Made by a program: the position numbers and the translations under genes
The notes under the pieces: generated by a model
What the model was told of the DNA's origin: nothing
Database searches by the model: none
Seen by the model: the letters and a program-made list of their open reading frames with translations, nothing else
Source of the DNA: CAWIOX01 sp963837775
GTDB lineage: Bacteria; Pseudomonadota; Gammaproteobacteria; Burkholderiales; Burkholderiaceae_D
DNA: 64,000 bases
Direction of reading: 5' to 3'
NCBI GenBank assembly: GCA_963837775.1
Contig: CAWIOX010000004.1
Span: 620,001-684,000, forward strand
Part shown: one piece after another, positions 27,516 through 36,963 of the stretch
How positions within the stretch are numbered: the stretch's first letter is position 1
Layout: every line of letters begins with the position of its first letter

Positions 27516-29243
27516 TTATGCCGTCCAACGGTAGCCGCTTGCCGCGTGCAGCGTCCAGTTGCCGCCGCCGGGCAACTCCAGCACCTGGTGGTGCTGCTTC
27601 AGGATGGTGTGGTGGTGGCTGACGCTGATCGGGGTGATCGACAGGCCGGCCAGTTGGCCGTACAGGCGCTGCTCGTTGCTCGCATCCAACGCGCTGGTGG
27701 CCTCGTCGAGCAGCAAGTAGCGCGGCTTGGCGAGCAAGGCGCGGGCGAAGGCCAGCCGCTGCTGCTCGCCGACCGACAGCACCCTGGCCCAGTCCAGTTC
27801 GGCGCCAAGGCCGCCGAAGCGCTCGGCCAGCGTCGGCAGGTTCACCCGCTCAAGCCACTGCAGCAGCTCTTCGTCCGAGATGTCGCGCTCGGTTTGGGGG
27901 TAGGTCAGCTGGCAGCGCAGGTCGCCCAGCGGCAGGTAGGGCTGCTGGGGCAGGAACAGCATGTCCGCCCCGGCTGGGCGAGTCACCTCGCCCGAGCCCG
28001 TATTCCAGAGTCCGGCAATCACCCGCAGCAGCGAGCTCTTGCCGGTGCCGCTCGGCCCGACGATCAGCAGTCCCTCGCCAGGGTTGACGGCAAGCGTGAC
28101 CTCTTGCACCAGCAGGTGCTCGCGGTTGGGCGTGAATACGGTCAGCCGCTCAAGGGCAAGTTCAAAGCCATGCACGGTGTGAATCTGCGTGCCGTCGTCG
28201 GGGGCGCTGGCGGACCGGCCAGCCTCAAGCTCCAATGCTTGCGCGAAGGCATGCAGCCGGTCAACCCCGGCGGAAAAGCGGCTCAGGCTCTCGAAGTGTT
28301 CAACGATCACCGTCAGTGCGCTCAGGATGGCCGCGAAGGCGCCGGCGGCCTGGATCGCCCGGCCGACCTCCAGCCTCCCGGACAGCACGTCGTTCGCAAT
28401 AATCACGGTGGGCAGCACGATCGTCAGGAAACTATGCGCGTACTGGAACAGGTTGAGCTTGAACTGCCAGCGCAGCACTTGCTGGTAGTTGGCATAGGCC
28501 GCCGCGAAGATACGCTGCAGCGTCGACATCTCGCGCGCCTCGCCGTCGTGGAAGGCGATCGGCTCCGCATGTTCGCGCACCCGCACCAGGCTGAAGCGAA
28601 AGTTTGCCTCGCGCTGCAACTGGCGAAAGTTCAAGCCGATCAGCCGCTTGCCGAATACCGAACCCGTGAACACGGTGCTCAACACTGCATAGCCGATCAG
28701 GAAGTAAACCAGCCCCTGCGAGATCGTCCACAACACGCTGGAGAAGGCAATCAGCTGGATCACCGAACCCAGCACGATCATCGAGAAATACAGCGATTGC
28801 TGGGTAAAGCTGTTGATGTCCTCGGCGATGCGCTGATCGGGGTTGTCGATGCCGGTGGCCGTGTTGAGCCGGTAGTAGGCGCGCTGGCTGAAATAGCGCG
28901 CGAGGAAGCTGTGCGTCAGCCAGCGGCGCCAGCGCAGCCCGAGCGTGTCGCGCACGTAGTAGTACAGCGCATAGATCGGCACGGCCGCCACCAGGATGGC
29001 CGTGTAGCGCCAGATCGAGGCCCAGAAGCGCGCGGTATCGCGCGCGGCCAGGGCCGAAGTGAATTCGCCCGTTTCCTGGTTGAACAGCACGTTGAAGGCG
29101 GTCTGCCCCAGCAGCAGCATGACCAGCAAGACCAGCATGCCCCTGGCACGCCAGCGTTCATCCGAGAGCCAGTAAGGGCGCGCGATCGTGACGAAGCGTC
29201 GCCACAGGCGGGCGTTGAAGCCGGGTGTTGGTTCTGCTGTCAT
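27516..29243 (-). CDS. ABC transporter, fused permease and ATPase (YddA/SbmA-BacA-like)
   Basis: This is a 575-residue protein from ATG 29243 (MTAEPTPGFNARLWRRF). The N-terminal half has about six helices with the SbmA/BacA-like ABC membrane pattern (LNTATGIDNPDQRIAEDINSF is the conserved EAA-like loop). The C-terminal half is an ATPase with Walker A GPSGTGKSS, signature LSVGEQQR and Walker B RYLLLDEATSALD. Such half-size exporters probably work as dimers and move peptides, vitamins or acyl-CoA-like substrates. The substrate is unknown here. The gene is intact and stands alone. Confidence 0.9.
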   Translation of the reverse strand: MTAEPTPGFNARLWRRFVTIARPYWLSDERWRARGMLVLLVMLLLGQTAFNVLFNQETGEFTSALAARDTARFWASIWRYTAILVAAVPIYALYYYVRDTLGLRWRRWLTHSFLARYFSQRAYYRLNTATGIDNPDQRIAEDINSFTQQSLYFSMIVLGSVIQLIAFSSVLWTISQGLVYFLIGYAVLSTVFTGSVFGKRLIGLNFRQLQREANFRFSLVRVREHAEPIAFHDGEAREMSTLQRIFAAAYANYQQVLRWQFKLNLFQYAHSFLTIVLPTVIIANDVLSGRLEVGRAIQAAGAFAAILSALTVIVEHFESLSRFSAGVDRLHAFAQALELEAGRSASAPDDGTQIHTVHGFELALERLTVFTPNREHLLVQEVTLAVNPGEGLLIVGPSGTGKSSLLRVIAGLWNTGSGEVTRPAGADMLFLPQQPYLPLGDLRCQLTYPQTERDISDEELLQWLERVNLPTLAERFGGLGAELDWARVLSVGEQQRLAFARALLAKPRYLLLDEATSALDASNEQRLYGQLAGLSITPISVSHHHTILKQHHQVLELPGGGNWTLHAASGYRWTA

Positions 29244-29572
29244 TGGCGCGCCGTTACACTGGATTAAGCTTGATGGAGCGGTGGTTTTAAAGTCTAGTAC
29301 GCAGCCCCGCGTCACGGGCCGAACCTGAGAGCCTGCCTCTGGCCGGATGTTTCCGATCAACCATCCAATCGTTGCATGCTAACGCGGAAACATTGACAAA
29401 AATTTAATAAATATCAAGAGATGCGGTAATCTCTGCATGTCGCCGGGTGCGGCCAGCCGAACGGGTATGGCAACCGCCAGGCCCGGATTCGGCCGCGCAT
29501 TGTTCTGTTTAGAATTGCTGCGTACATGGTTTATGATGATGCCATTCGGAAACTATTTAGGAAACGCAATCC
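29244..29572. other. Divergent promoter region of the ABC transporter and PocR-GGDEF-EAL genes
   Basis: The region is AT-rich around 29390-29425 (AAAATTTAATAAATATC), as expected for promoters, but I could not assign a -35/-10 pair or an operator. No small gene is supported. Confidence 0.4.
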
Positions 29573-32293
29573 ATGAATACCGCCGGCCGCGTCAAGTATT
29601 CTGATCTCGTTGATGTCCCCAAACTGCAGGCGCTGATGGAGAGTTTCAGCGAGGTGGTCGGGATCGCCAACGCGGTGATTGATGTCGACGGGACTGTGAT
29701 TGTCCAGGCCGGCTGGCAGGATGCCTGCGCCGATTTCCATCGGGCCAATCCGGAAAGCTGCCGCCGCTGCATAGAAAGCGATACCTTGCTGGCCGCAAGC
29801 ATGACGCGCAGCACGCCGATTGCCCTGTACCGTTGCCTTAATGGCCTGGCCGATACGGCGGCCCGGATCATGGTCGAGGGCGCGCACCTTGCCAACGTGT
29901 TTACCGGGCAGTTTCTGACCGCTGCCCCCGATCTCGATTTTTTCCGCCAGCAGGCACGGCAGTTCGGCTTTGACGAAGCGAGCTACCTTGACGCCATCGG
30001 CAGGCTTCCGATCCTGCCGCGGGAGCGGGTCGAAGCGGTAACCAGGCTCTATGCGCAACTCGCGGGCATGCTGGCCGACAACGGACTGGATCGCCTCAGG
30101 CAGATCAAGACGGCAGAAAATTTCGCCGACCTGAACAATGCGCTGGAAGAAAAGGTTGCGGCGCGCACCTTGGCGCTGGCCAGGGCCAACGAGGATCTGG
30201 CGGGACGGGAGGCACTGCTCAAGCAGATTCTTGATACGTCCAGCGTGGCGATCTTTCTGGTTGACGCGCAGGGACGCATCACGCAAGCCAACCAGCGCAT
30301 GGCCGAGATGTTCGGCTATCCGCTCGATGAACTGATAGGGAGCGAATACGTCTCTCTGGTGCACCCGGCGCAACGCGAAACCGGGCGCGAGAAGATGCTG
30401 GCGCTGATGGCCAGCGCCAGCAGCTCAGTGGATTCGGATCGACTTTATTGGCGCGCCGACCACACCGAATTCTGGGGCCGCCTGACGGGCAATCGTTTCT
30501 ACGAGGCCAACGGCGAGGAACACGGGCTGGTGGGCGTAATCGCCGACATCACCGTGATCAAGGCGCATCAAAAGGAACTCGAACATATTGCCCAATACGA
30601 CGCGCTGACCAATCTGCCCAACCGCGTGCTGCTGGCCGACCGCCTGCAGCATGGCATGGCGCAGGCCAGGCAGCATGGGCAACAGCTGGCAGTGGCCTAT
30701 CTCGACCTCGATGGCTTCAAGGCAGTCAACGACCAGCACGGACATGACGCCGGCGACCAGTTGCTGGTCACCGTGGCCACCCGCATGAGGCAGGCGCTGC
30801 GCGAAGGCGACACGCTGGCCCGCATCGGCGGCGACGAGTTCGTTGCGGTGCTGCTCGACCTGCAGGATGTGGCGGCCAGCATGCCGATGCTGACCCGCCT
30901 GCTGGCTGCGGCAGCCCAGCCGGTGCAAGTCGGCGACTTGACGCTCCAGGTCTCGGCCAGCCTGGGCGTCACGTTCTACCCGCAGGCAGAAGAGGTGGAT
31001 GCCGATCAACTGCTGCGCCAGGCCGACCAGGCCATGTATCAGGCCAAGCTGGCCGGCAAGAATCGTTACCACGTGTTCGACGCCGAACAGGACCGCAGCG
31101 TGCGCGGCCATCACGCCAGCCTGGAACACATCCGCCACGCGCTGGCCGGGCGCGAATTCGTGCTGTATTACCAGCCCAAGGTGAACATGCGCACCGGGGC
31201 GATCATCGGCGCCGAGGCGCTGATCCGCTGGCAACACCCGCAGCAGGGCCTGTTGCCGCCAGCCGCATTCCTGCCGGCGATCGAAGATCATCCGCTGGCC
31301 GTCGACATCGGCGAATGGGTGATCGACACTGCGCTGCGCCAGATGGCGGCCTGGAAGGCAGACGGACTGGACATCCCGGTCAGCGTCAATGTCGGCGCCC
31401 GCCAGCTGCAGCAGCCGGACTTCGCGCTGCGCCTGCGCCAGATTCTGGCCGCACATCCGGCCATCAGGTCGGGATACCTGGAGCTGGAGGTGCTGGAAAC
31501 CAGTGCGCTGGAAGATCTGGCCCGGGTCTCCGGGATCATCGAAGCCTGCCGGGAGCTCGGGGTCAGCTTTGCGCTGGATGACTTCGGCACCGGCTATTCC
31601 TCGCTGACCTATCTGAAGCGCCTGCCGATCAGCCTGCTCAAGATCGACCAGAGCTTCGTGCGCGACATGCTCGACGATCCGGATGACCTGGCCATTCTGG
31701 AGGGCGTGATCGGCCTGGCCACCGCCTTCCATCGCCAGGTCATTGCCGAGGGGGTGGAGACCGTCGAGCACGGCGAAATACTGCTGCAACTGGGCTGCGA
31801 GCTGGCCCAGGGCTACGGCATCGCGCGGCCGATGCCGGCAGCCGACCTGCCACGCTGGGCTGCCGCCTGGCAACCCGATCCGGCCTGGGTCAATCTGCCG
31901 TCGGTGAGCCGCGACGACTTCCCGCTATTGTTCGCCAGCGTCGAGCATCGCGCCTGGATTGCAGCCATCGCCAGCCATCTTCAAGGAACGCGTGAAGCAC
32001 CGCCGCCGCTGGATCACCACCAGTGCCGCTTCGGCATGTGGCTCGAGGCCGATGGCCTGCTGCGCTATGGTGCGCAGCCGGCCTTCCAGTCGATTGAAGC
32101 GCTGCACCGCCAGGTACATGCGCTGGCGACCGAGCTGTGCGAACTCAAGGCCGCAGGCCGCAACCCGGAGGCGCTGGCACGGCTGGACGAACTCCATCGC
32201 GCGCGGGATGTCCTGCTCGAACAACTGAGCGCGCTGATGCATAAAAACCGACAGCAGGCCAATGCCAGGAACGGCACCGGGTGGCGGACTTAG
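29573..32293 (+). CDS. PocR-PAS-GGDEF-EAL-CZB c-di-GMP enzyme
   Basis: This 906-residue soluble protein starts with a PocR ligand-sensing domain (VGIANAVIDVDGTVIVQAGW, then CADFHRANPESCRRC with cysteines; about residues 10-180). A PAS domain (about 215-335), GGDEF (ARIGGDEFVAVL) and EAL (GAEALIRWQHP, DDFGTGYSSLTYLKRLP) follow. The last roughly 120 residues match the CZB chemoreceptor zinc-binding pattern: H-x-W near 785, CRFGMW, then HRQVH. CZB domains bind zinc through 3His/1Cys, and in DgcZ control cyclase activity. Combining a PocR input and a C-terminal CZB on a dual enzyme is unusual. The catalytic motifs are intact. Confidence 0.9.
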   Translation: MNTAGRVKYSDLVDVPKLQALMESFSEVVGIANAVIDVDGTVIVQAGWQDACADFHRANPESCRRCIESDTLLAASMTRSTPIALYRCLNGLADTAARIMVEGAHLANVFTGQFLTAAPDLDFFRQQARQFGFDEASYLDAIGRLPILPRERVEAVTRLYAQLAGMLADNGLDRLRQIKTAENFADLNNALEEKVAARTLALARANEDLAGREALLKQILDTSSVAIFLVDAQGRITQANQRMAEMFGYPLDELIGSEYVSLVHPAQRETGREKMLALMASASSSVDSDRLYWRADHTEFWGRLTGNRFYEANGEEHGLVGVIADITVIKAHQKELEHIAQYDALTNLPNRVLLADRLQHGMAQARQHGQQLAVAYLDLDGFKAVNDQHGHDAGDQLLVTVATRMRQALREGDTLARIGGDEFVAVLLDLQDVAASMPMLTRLLAAAAQPVQVGDLTLQVSASLGVTFYPQAEEVDADQLLRQADQAMYQAKLAGKNRYHVFDAEQDRSVRGHHASLEHIRHALAGREFVLYYQPKVNMRTGAIIGAEALIRWQHPQQGLLPPAAFLPAIEDHPLAVDIGEWVIDTALRQMAAWKADGLDIPVSVNVGARQLQQPDFALRLRQILAAHPAIRSGYLELEVLETSALEDLARVSGIIEACRELGVSFALDDFGTGYSSLTYLKRLPISLLKIDQSFVRDMLDDPDDLAILEGVIGLATAFHRQVIAEGVETVEHGEILLQLGCELAQGYGIARPMPAADLPRWAAAWQPDPAWVNLPSVSRDDFPLLFASVEHRAWIAAIASHLQGTREAPPPLDHHQCRFGMWLEADGLLRYGAQPAFQSIEALHRQVHALATELCELKAAGRNPEALARLDELHRARDVLLEQLSALMHKNRQQANARNGTGWRT

Positions 32294-32399
32294 CGCTGTC
32301 GCCACCGCCGATTTTCATTTGGCAGAAACCATCCCGTTGCCCATTCAGGGACTCGCAGAGCGCACCCGGTTAATATTCCTTCCGCGCCAGCTTGGCGGT

Positions 32400-32459
32400 C
32401 ACGCCGCCCGCCTGCGCTCATATAAGATCACCGCAGGCATCCACCAGGCGCTGGCCTGA
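32400..32459 (+). pseudogene. Remnant of a luciferase-like monooxygenase 3' end
   Basis: The translation HAARLRSYKITAGIHQALA-stop nearly repeats the C-terminus of the luciferase-like protein at 24441-25430 (HAARLRSYQITADIQQTLA-stop). At DNA level about 50 of 60 bases agree, and similarity continues past the stop (CCGCCTTCCG then CAGCG). Nothing upstream belongs to the gene, so this looks like the scar of a lost paralogue. Confidence 0.65.
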
Positions 32460-32614
32460 GCACCTCCGCCCGGTGCCGCCTTCCGCGCAGCGGCCAGTCG
32501 CAGACATGCAGCCAATTGGCTCATTTTCCTTAATGTATACTTGTTTCTTAGTTCGGAAAATAATGTCAATATGATATGGCTATCCCCCCTTTACATATCC
32601 CCGGGAAGTAATCC

Positions 32615-33478
32615 ATGTTGAACTACAAGACTGGCGTAGACGTTATCGGCGTGACTGAACTGGCAGCATTCCTGGGGCGCTTTCACAAGGTGATGGTGCT
32701 GACCGGCGCTGGCATAAGCACGGCATCGGGCATCCCGGATTACCGTGACCAGAATGGCGTCCGGCGCGGCAAAGCGCCGGTACAGGGACCCGAGTTCCGC
32801 AGTATCGAAGCTGTACGCAGGCGTTACTGGGCACGCAGCATGGTCGGCTGGCCGACCTTGGCGCAAGCCACGCCGAATGCCGGTCACCGTGCCATTGCCG
32901 AGCTGGAGACAGCTGGCAAGATATCAACCGTACTGACCCAAAATGTCGACGGCTTGCATCAGCAGGCTGGCAGCATCAATGTGATCGAACTGCACGGCAA
33001 TATTCATACGGTTGTGTGCCTCAATTGCAGTGCGCAGTTTTCGCGTAATTTCATCCAGCTGTTGCTGGAGCAGGCCAATCCCGATTTGATCGGCGCTACC
33101 GGGTTGGCCTTGCCAGACGGCGACGCGCAGTTCGAACCGGACACGTTCGCGCACTTCCACATGCCCTATTGCGCGCAATGTGGCGGCATGCTCCAGCCGG
33201 ACGTGGTGTTCTTCGGCGACGGCGTACCACGCGCCCGCAGCGATGCGGCTGAACAGGCGTTGGCGCAAGCCGATGCGCTGCTGGTGGTGGGGTCCTCGCT
33301 GACTGTGCTCTCGGGCTATCGCATTTGCCGTATGGCGGTTGAGGCTGGCAAGCCGATAGCCGCAATCAATCGCGGCATTACCCGCGCCGACCATATGTTG
33401 TCATTGAAATTACAAGCATCATCCGAACTGATCCTGCCGTTGATGGCCCGGTACATGCTTGCAATTCCGACTAATTGA
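32615..33478 (+). CDS. Sir2-family NAD-dependent protein deacylase
   Basis: This 287-residue sirtuin has GAGISTASGIPDYRD for NAD binding, TQNVDGLHQQAGS, the catalytic His in IELHGNIHTVVC, and a zinc site from CLNC and CAQC. The length and a rather long insertion after the first zinc pair fit the class II/III-like bacterial sirtuins that remove acetyl or other acyl groups from lysine. It stands alone, and base composition is lower in GC than surrounding operons, so acquisition by transfer is possible. Confidence 0.92.
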   Translation: MLNYKTGVDVIGVTELAAFLGRFHKVMVLTGAGISTASGIPDYRDQNGVRRGKAPVQGPEFRSIEAVRRRYWARSMVGWPTLAQATPNAGHRAIAELETAGKISTVLTQNVDGLHQQAGSINVIELHGNIHTVVCLNCSAQFSRNFIQLLLEQANPDLIGATGLALPDGDAQFEPDTFAHFHMPYCAQCGGMLQPDVVFFGDGVPRARSDAAEQALAQADALLVVGSSLTVLSGYRICRMAVEAGKPIAAINRGITRADHMLSLKLQASSELILPLMARYMLAIPTN

Positions 33479-33655
33479 TGATGGAGGAAATTGTCGCCTT
33501 CCGGGAAATCACAGCCTGTGAGGCAGCAATATTTACCGCCGGCTTTGACTGAAAGCTGACGTTCAGTTTTACACGCGACGGGCAGCACCCGACCCGTTGC
33601 AGTCATGCGCTTTCGCGCAGGCGCGTCAAATGTAAGTAACGCCCGTGGGCGGAAC

Positions 33656-34075
33656 TTATTCTTGAGGAACGAGTTCAACGATCACTACCCGGCACCGCCC
33701 CTGACCGTCGTTCCTTGCCGAAATAGTGCCGGCTGGATGGTTCTCGCCCCGTCCTTCGAAATAGGTGGAACCGGCCTCGAAGGTCTGCGTTTTACCTTCC
33801 TTCCATTTGATCGTAATTGCTCCCTCCAATACGTAGCGGAGCCCTGGCCCCTTATGCACATGCGAAGGAATCTCGCCGCCGGGTTCGATGACCAGCATGG
33901 TCGCCTTCATATTCCATTTCCCGGGCGAAAGCTCTCCAACGGAGACTTGCTGAAGCGTGTTCGCGGTGAATTTCTTGGGTGCTGGCGTTTGCGCCACCGA
34001 TGGTCCCGAGCCCAATATTGCCATCGTGGCCACCACGCTCGCCAATACCAGTTTACGAAGCTTGAAAGTCAACAT
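33656..34075 (-). CDS. Periplasmic cupin-domain protein
   Basis: This is a 139-residue protein from ATG 34075 (ribosome-binding AGGGGAG). A signal peptide (MLTFKLRKLVLASVVATMAILGSGPSVAQ) is followed by a single cupin_2 barrel: VIEPGGEIPSHVHKGPGLRYVLEG holds motif 1 (HxH at HVH, Glu later) and FEGRGENHPAGTIS motif 2. Metal ligands look present, so it may bind a small ligand or act as a simple dioxygenase or isomerase. The substrate is unknown. Confidence 0.85.
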   Translation of the reverse strand: MLTFKLRKLVLASVVATMAILGSGPSVAQTPAPKKFTANTLQQVSVGELSPGKWNMKATMLVIEPGGEIPSHVHKGPGLRYVLEGAITIKWKEGKTQTFEAGSTYFEGRGENHPAGTISARNDGQGRCRVVIVELVPQE

Positions 34076-34355
34076 TACCACTCCCCTCAATCCAGATGTT
34101 GTGCTGCCAGAGAGACATTGAATACGAGCAGGAGACGCCCCCTATTCAATTTTGTTTACGGGAAACCGTCTTGTACCAAGACTCCGACGCCTGCTCTCTA
34201 ACTCGGCGTCATGAATCGCGCTGAAGAAACACTTTTGCCAACTGACTTTCTGTTGTACGTTGACTGTTTCTTTATAGTGCAAATTTATGGTGAAAAACAG
34301 CGGCCAGTAATCTTCTTCACTGGCCGACATTGCTCATTCTGAATTGCATGACATG
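34076..34355. other. Intergenic region with a doubtful small frame
   Basis: A minus-strand frame of 62 codons (34142-34330, MSASEEDYWPLFFTINLHYK) lies between the pyruvyl transferase and cupin genes. It matches no family I recognise and lacks a clear ribosome-binding site, so I do not call it a gene. No other feature is seen. Confidence 0.35.
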
Positions 34356-35573
34356 TCAGTCCAGCCTGGCGCAGATCGGATTGAATCCTTGGCGGTAACG
34401 GGTGACCAGCTCGCTGGCCGTATGCTGGAGTTGTGCTTGGTCTAGCGCCAAGGCAGCGCGAATGCCATCAGCAATTTTGGCCACTTCAACTGTCGCGGGT
34501 GTGCCGGCCTCCTCCCACGTGGCGGCGAAAGCGGTCTGTTTGGTGGGTCGCGTTGCCTGCGCTGGATGGCGGAGATTAATGCGCGGCAACGCGAATGCCA
34601 TCGCAACGATCCTGCCATGCAGGCTGCTGCCGATATAGACGCGACTGCAGGCGATCAGCGCGCAGATGTCCCATAGATTCAGGGATTTGAATATCTTCAC
34701 CGCTGGAGCGTGCATGCGTGCCGCAGCGCGCTGGTAGCACCGCAGATCGTCGTGCCACGGCGCTGCGCCAGCGCGGAAAAATGCCACGCCAAAGCCGCTT
34801 GAGATTGCAATCTGATCAAGCTGGGCAGCGATTTCCGCCAGTGTTTGATCATCGCCAAAGTCGGCACTGAACTGCACGGCAATATACCCTTGCGGGAACG
34901 CCCGAAGGATCTGCGCGACCTCGCCTTGCCTTGCGCGCTGGCGGATCTTCGTGCCGAACAGCTCCGCCACCATCACGGCAGGATCGGGGATGAGCCGGGT
35001 CGTGACGCCTGATGCGTCCAATAGCGCCTTTGTCTGCTGGTCGCGCACGCTGACATCATCGGCTGCCTTGAGCTTCGCCACTACTTCGGCGCGCAGCGCC
35101 GGGTCACACTGGTTGAGGTCCACGCCTCCGACAGCGTTGTAGAACACGCTGGCAACATCGGAAAACAACTCCGGTGGCAGGGTATAGGGCGCCAGCGCAG
35201 CGCTCTCCAGCTTACTATGCGCCCATGCCAGCCTTTCTTGTGTCCGGCCTTCGAGGCGTGCAACGGTTTCTTGCGCCTGATCCGGCGCCAGCAGCATCAC
35301 CGCTGCTTCCCAGGCGTCGCAAGTAAGGAGTTCGCCGCCCACGTGAATGATGTTGACAGGACGCTCGCCCCACTGCCCGGCAAGTTGCGCCAGCGCGTTG
35401 ACCCGATGTCCGCCATAGAACCGTAAATCACGCGCTGCCAGGCCGGCGAATAGCAGATCCTTGCGTGCCAGCAAGGTTGCGATGATGTGCGGGAACAAGA
35501 GGTCACCGAAGTTGTGGCGATCGAAAGCGCCGAACAGAACGGTGGGAATGCCTGTGCTTGCATCATGCGTCAC
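34356..35573 (-). CDS. Polysaccharide pyruvyl transferase family protein
   Basis: This 405-residue protein has the family N-terminal motif FGAFDRHNFGDLLFPHII, the SVRDQQTKALLDASG segment, and the conserved late motif YIGSSLHGRIVAMAFALPRI. The family transfers pyruvate from phosphoenolpyruvate to sugars of exopolysaccharides or cell-wall polymers. No other glycan genes are adjacent, so its acceptor is unknown. The gene is intact with a GC content lower than the operons around it. Confidence 0.88.
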   Translation of the reverse strand: MTHDASTGIPTVLFGAFDRHNFGDLLFPHIIATLLARKDLLFAGLAARDLRFYGGHRVNALAQLAGQWGERPVNIIHVGGELLTCDAWEAAVMLLAPDQAQETVARLEGRTQERLAWAHSKLESAALAPYTLPPELFSDVASVFYNAVGGVDLNQCDPALRAEVVAKLKAADDVSVRDQQTKALLDASGVTTRLIPDPAVMVAELFGTKIRQRARQGEVAQILRAFPQGYIAVQFSADFGDDQTLAEIAAQLDQIAISSGFGVAFFRAGAAPWHDDLRCYQRAAARMHAPAVKIFKSLNLWDICALIACSRVYIGSSLHGRIVAMAFALPRINLRHPAQATRPTKQTAFAATWEEAGTPATVEVAKIADGIRAALALDQAQLQHTASELVTRYRQGFNPICARLD

Positions 35574-35738
35574 TGGATGGATCCTTAGACCATGTCTTGC
35601 GGCAAGGTACCTGTCTGGCGTCGTGCGCCGAACAAATCCGACAGGCAGTATCAGCGCCTTCTGAGCAGACCGCCACCTCCCTCCAGCCGGCTGCTCAACG
35701 CCGCGTTTAGCGCCTTTCGCGAGCGAATGTGCGCTCAG

Positions 35739-36065
35739 TTACTCAAGCACCCGCCCATTTTCAACCTTCAGTTCGTAGTGTTGAGAATGCTCATCAAATC
35801 TGTCCAGCAATTTTCTGGCCTCGGGCGGAACTACCGCCAGTTCATAATCTTCACCGGCAAAGGCTTTGACCGCCTCCATCGAAGAGAACCGCATTATGGT
35901 CACGAACTCTTCGCAGTCAACCATGCTTCTGGTTAAGAGATCTATGCCCAGGAACCCATCGATTCCTTTCGCTTCGATAGCCCGGAATATCTCCGTCTTC
36001 AGCAGCGTTTCATACGCAGCCGCATTCTGAGGCTTGGCCCATCCATGCCATACCCTGACAATCAT
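35739..36065 (-). CDS. Antibiotic biosynthesis monooxygenase (ABM) domain protein
   Basis: This is a 108-residue ferredoxin-like alpha+beta protein starting MIVRVWHGWAKPQNAAAYETLL and ending HYELKVENGRVLE. The internal strand EEFVTIMRFSSMEAVKAFAGED is typical of small ABM dimers. Many members are cofactor-free oxygenases or have no known activity. It is monocistronic. The 294 bases between it and the mobA-like gene hold nothing I can identify. Confidence 0.82.
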   Translation of the reverse strand: MIVRVWHGWAKPQNAAAYETLLKTEIFRAIEAKGIDGFLGIDLLTRSMVDCEEFVTIMRFSSMEAVKAFAGEDYELAVVPPEARKLLDRFDEHSQHYELKVENGRVLE

Positions 36066-36359
36066 GGCATCCTCCTGACTCCGAAACCTATCATCCTATA
36101 AATTGATTATAGGCGTCATTTTTGAGGCTCAACTTGCCGTTCTGACGCCTGACTCGGGGAGTGAAATTCGCTGAGGATTTTCCGCCGCACGGTTTTCAAC
36201 GCAGATACGAATTTTTTCGGCTGTAGCAAGAATCGATAGAAAGCGCGATGCCTGTTTATCGCCGACGGCGGCAGCGCAAGGCTTTATTGTCCACCTCAGA
36301 CTGTCACCGGACAGTCAGAATCTGAGCGTGACGGGCAGCCCTCGACCCACATTAAATGC

Positions 36360-36960
36360 TCATTCGTGCCGGGCAAAGCCGGGAAAGTTCATTTCCAGAT
36401 CTCCGGGCCGGTCGATATCGCGCAGCACGCCCGGATCGTCGACCGGGCACAGCAGCAGTTGTTGCCGATGCGATGCCAGAATCGATTTTCCGCCGTGGTC
36501 CCCGGTCAGCGCCGATAGTTGATCGCAGCCACTGTCCGGCAAACCCGACCGGGTGCCCGCGCCTGCCGTGAAACTCGCTGGCAGCAAGGCTGGCGCCGGC
36601 GCGCAGGCTGGCGGCAACTGACAGATGGCTGCTTGGCAAGATAAAAGGCATGTCGGCCAGCGCGACGATCCAGGCGGCCGCGTCGGCGCTTTCCCGCACG
36701 CCGGGCGCCAGGCTGTGGCCCATGCCGGCATCGGCATCCTGGCAAATCACCGTTTCACAGCCTTCGGCGGCGAGCAGCCCGGCCAGCGCGTCACTGCCCG
36801 GGCGCAGCACGGCAATCAGGCGCTCGCAGGCCGGGCGCAGATTGCGCGCCGCCGCCAGCGCCATCGGCGTGCCGTCGGGCAGCCGATGAAGCAGTTTGTC
36901 GCTGCCGAAGCGGCTGCCGCGGCCGGCGGCGAGCAGGATGCCGACGATCGGTCCCGGCAT
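36360..36960 (-). CDS. MobA-like nucleotidyltransferase (molybdenum cofactor maturation), one frameshift
   Basis: The N-terminal motif GILLAAGRGSRFGSDKLLHRL is the NTP-transferase loop of the MobA/MocA family, and ADMPFILPSSHL holds the metal-binding Asp. Near 36527 the frame changes to DQLSALTGDHGGKSILASHR and the end FPGFARHE at 36360, giving about 200 residues. MocA-type enzymes add CMP or GMP to the molybdopterin cofactor for xanthine-oxidase-type enzymes. It is the last gene of the iorAB-xdhC operon, 3 bases after xdhC. Confidence 0.85.
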
Positions 36961-36963
36961 GAT

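Noticed and set aside
32535..32605. Possible eighth copy of the AT-hairpin family (ATATGGCTATCCCCCC)
   Set aside because: Only the end motif is loosely similar; the hairpin and the core TTGCCGCACG are absent.
34142..34330. 62-codon frame between cupin and pyruvyl transferase genes
   Set aside because: No ribosome-binding site and no family; kept only as a note on the intergenic region.
36296..36350. Short shared string GACGGGCAGC-CCCGACCC with 33575-33600
   Set aside because: The match is under 25 bases, GC-rich, imperfect and lacks symmetry; too weak to call a repeat.
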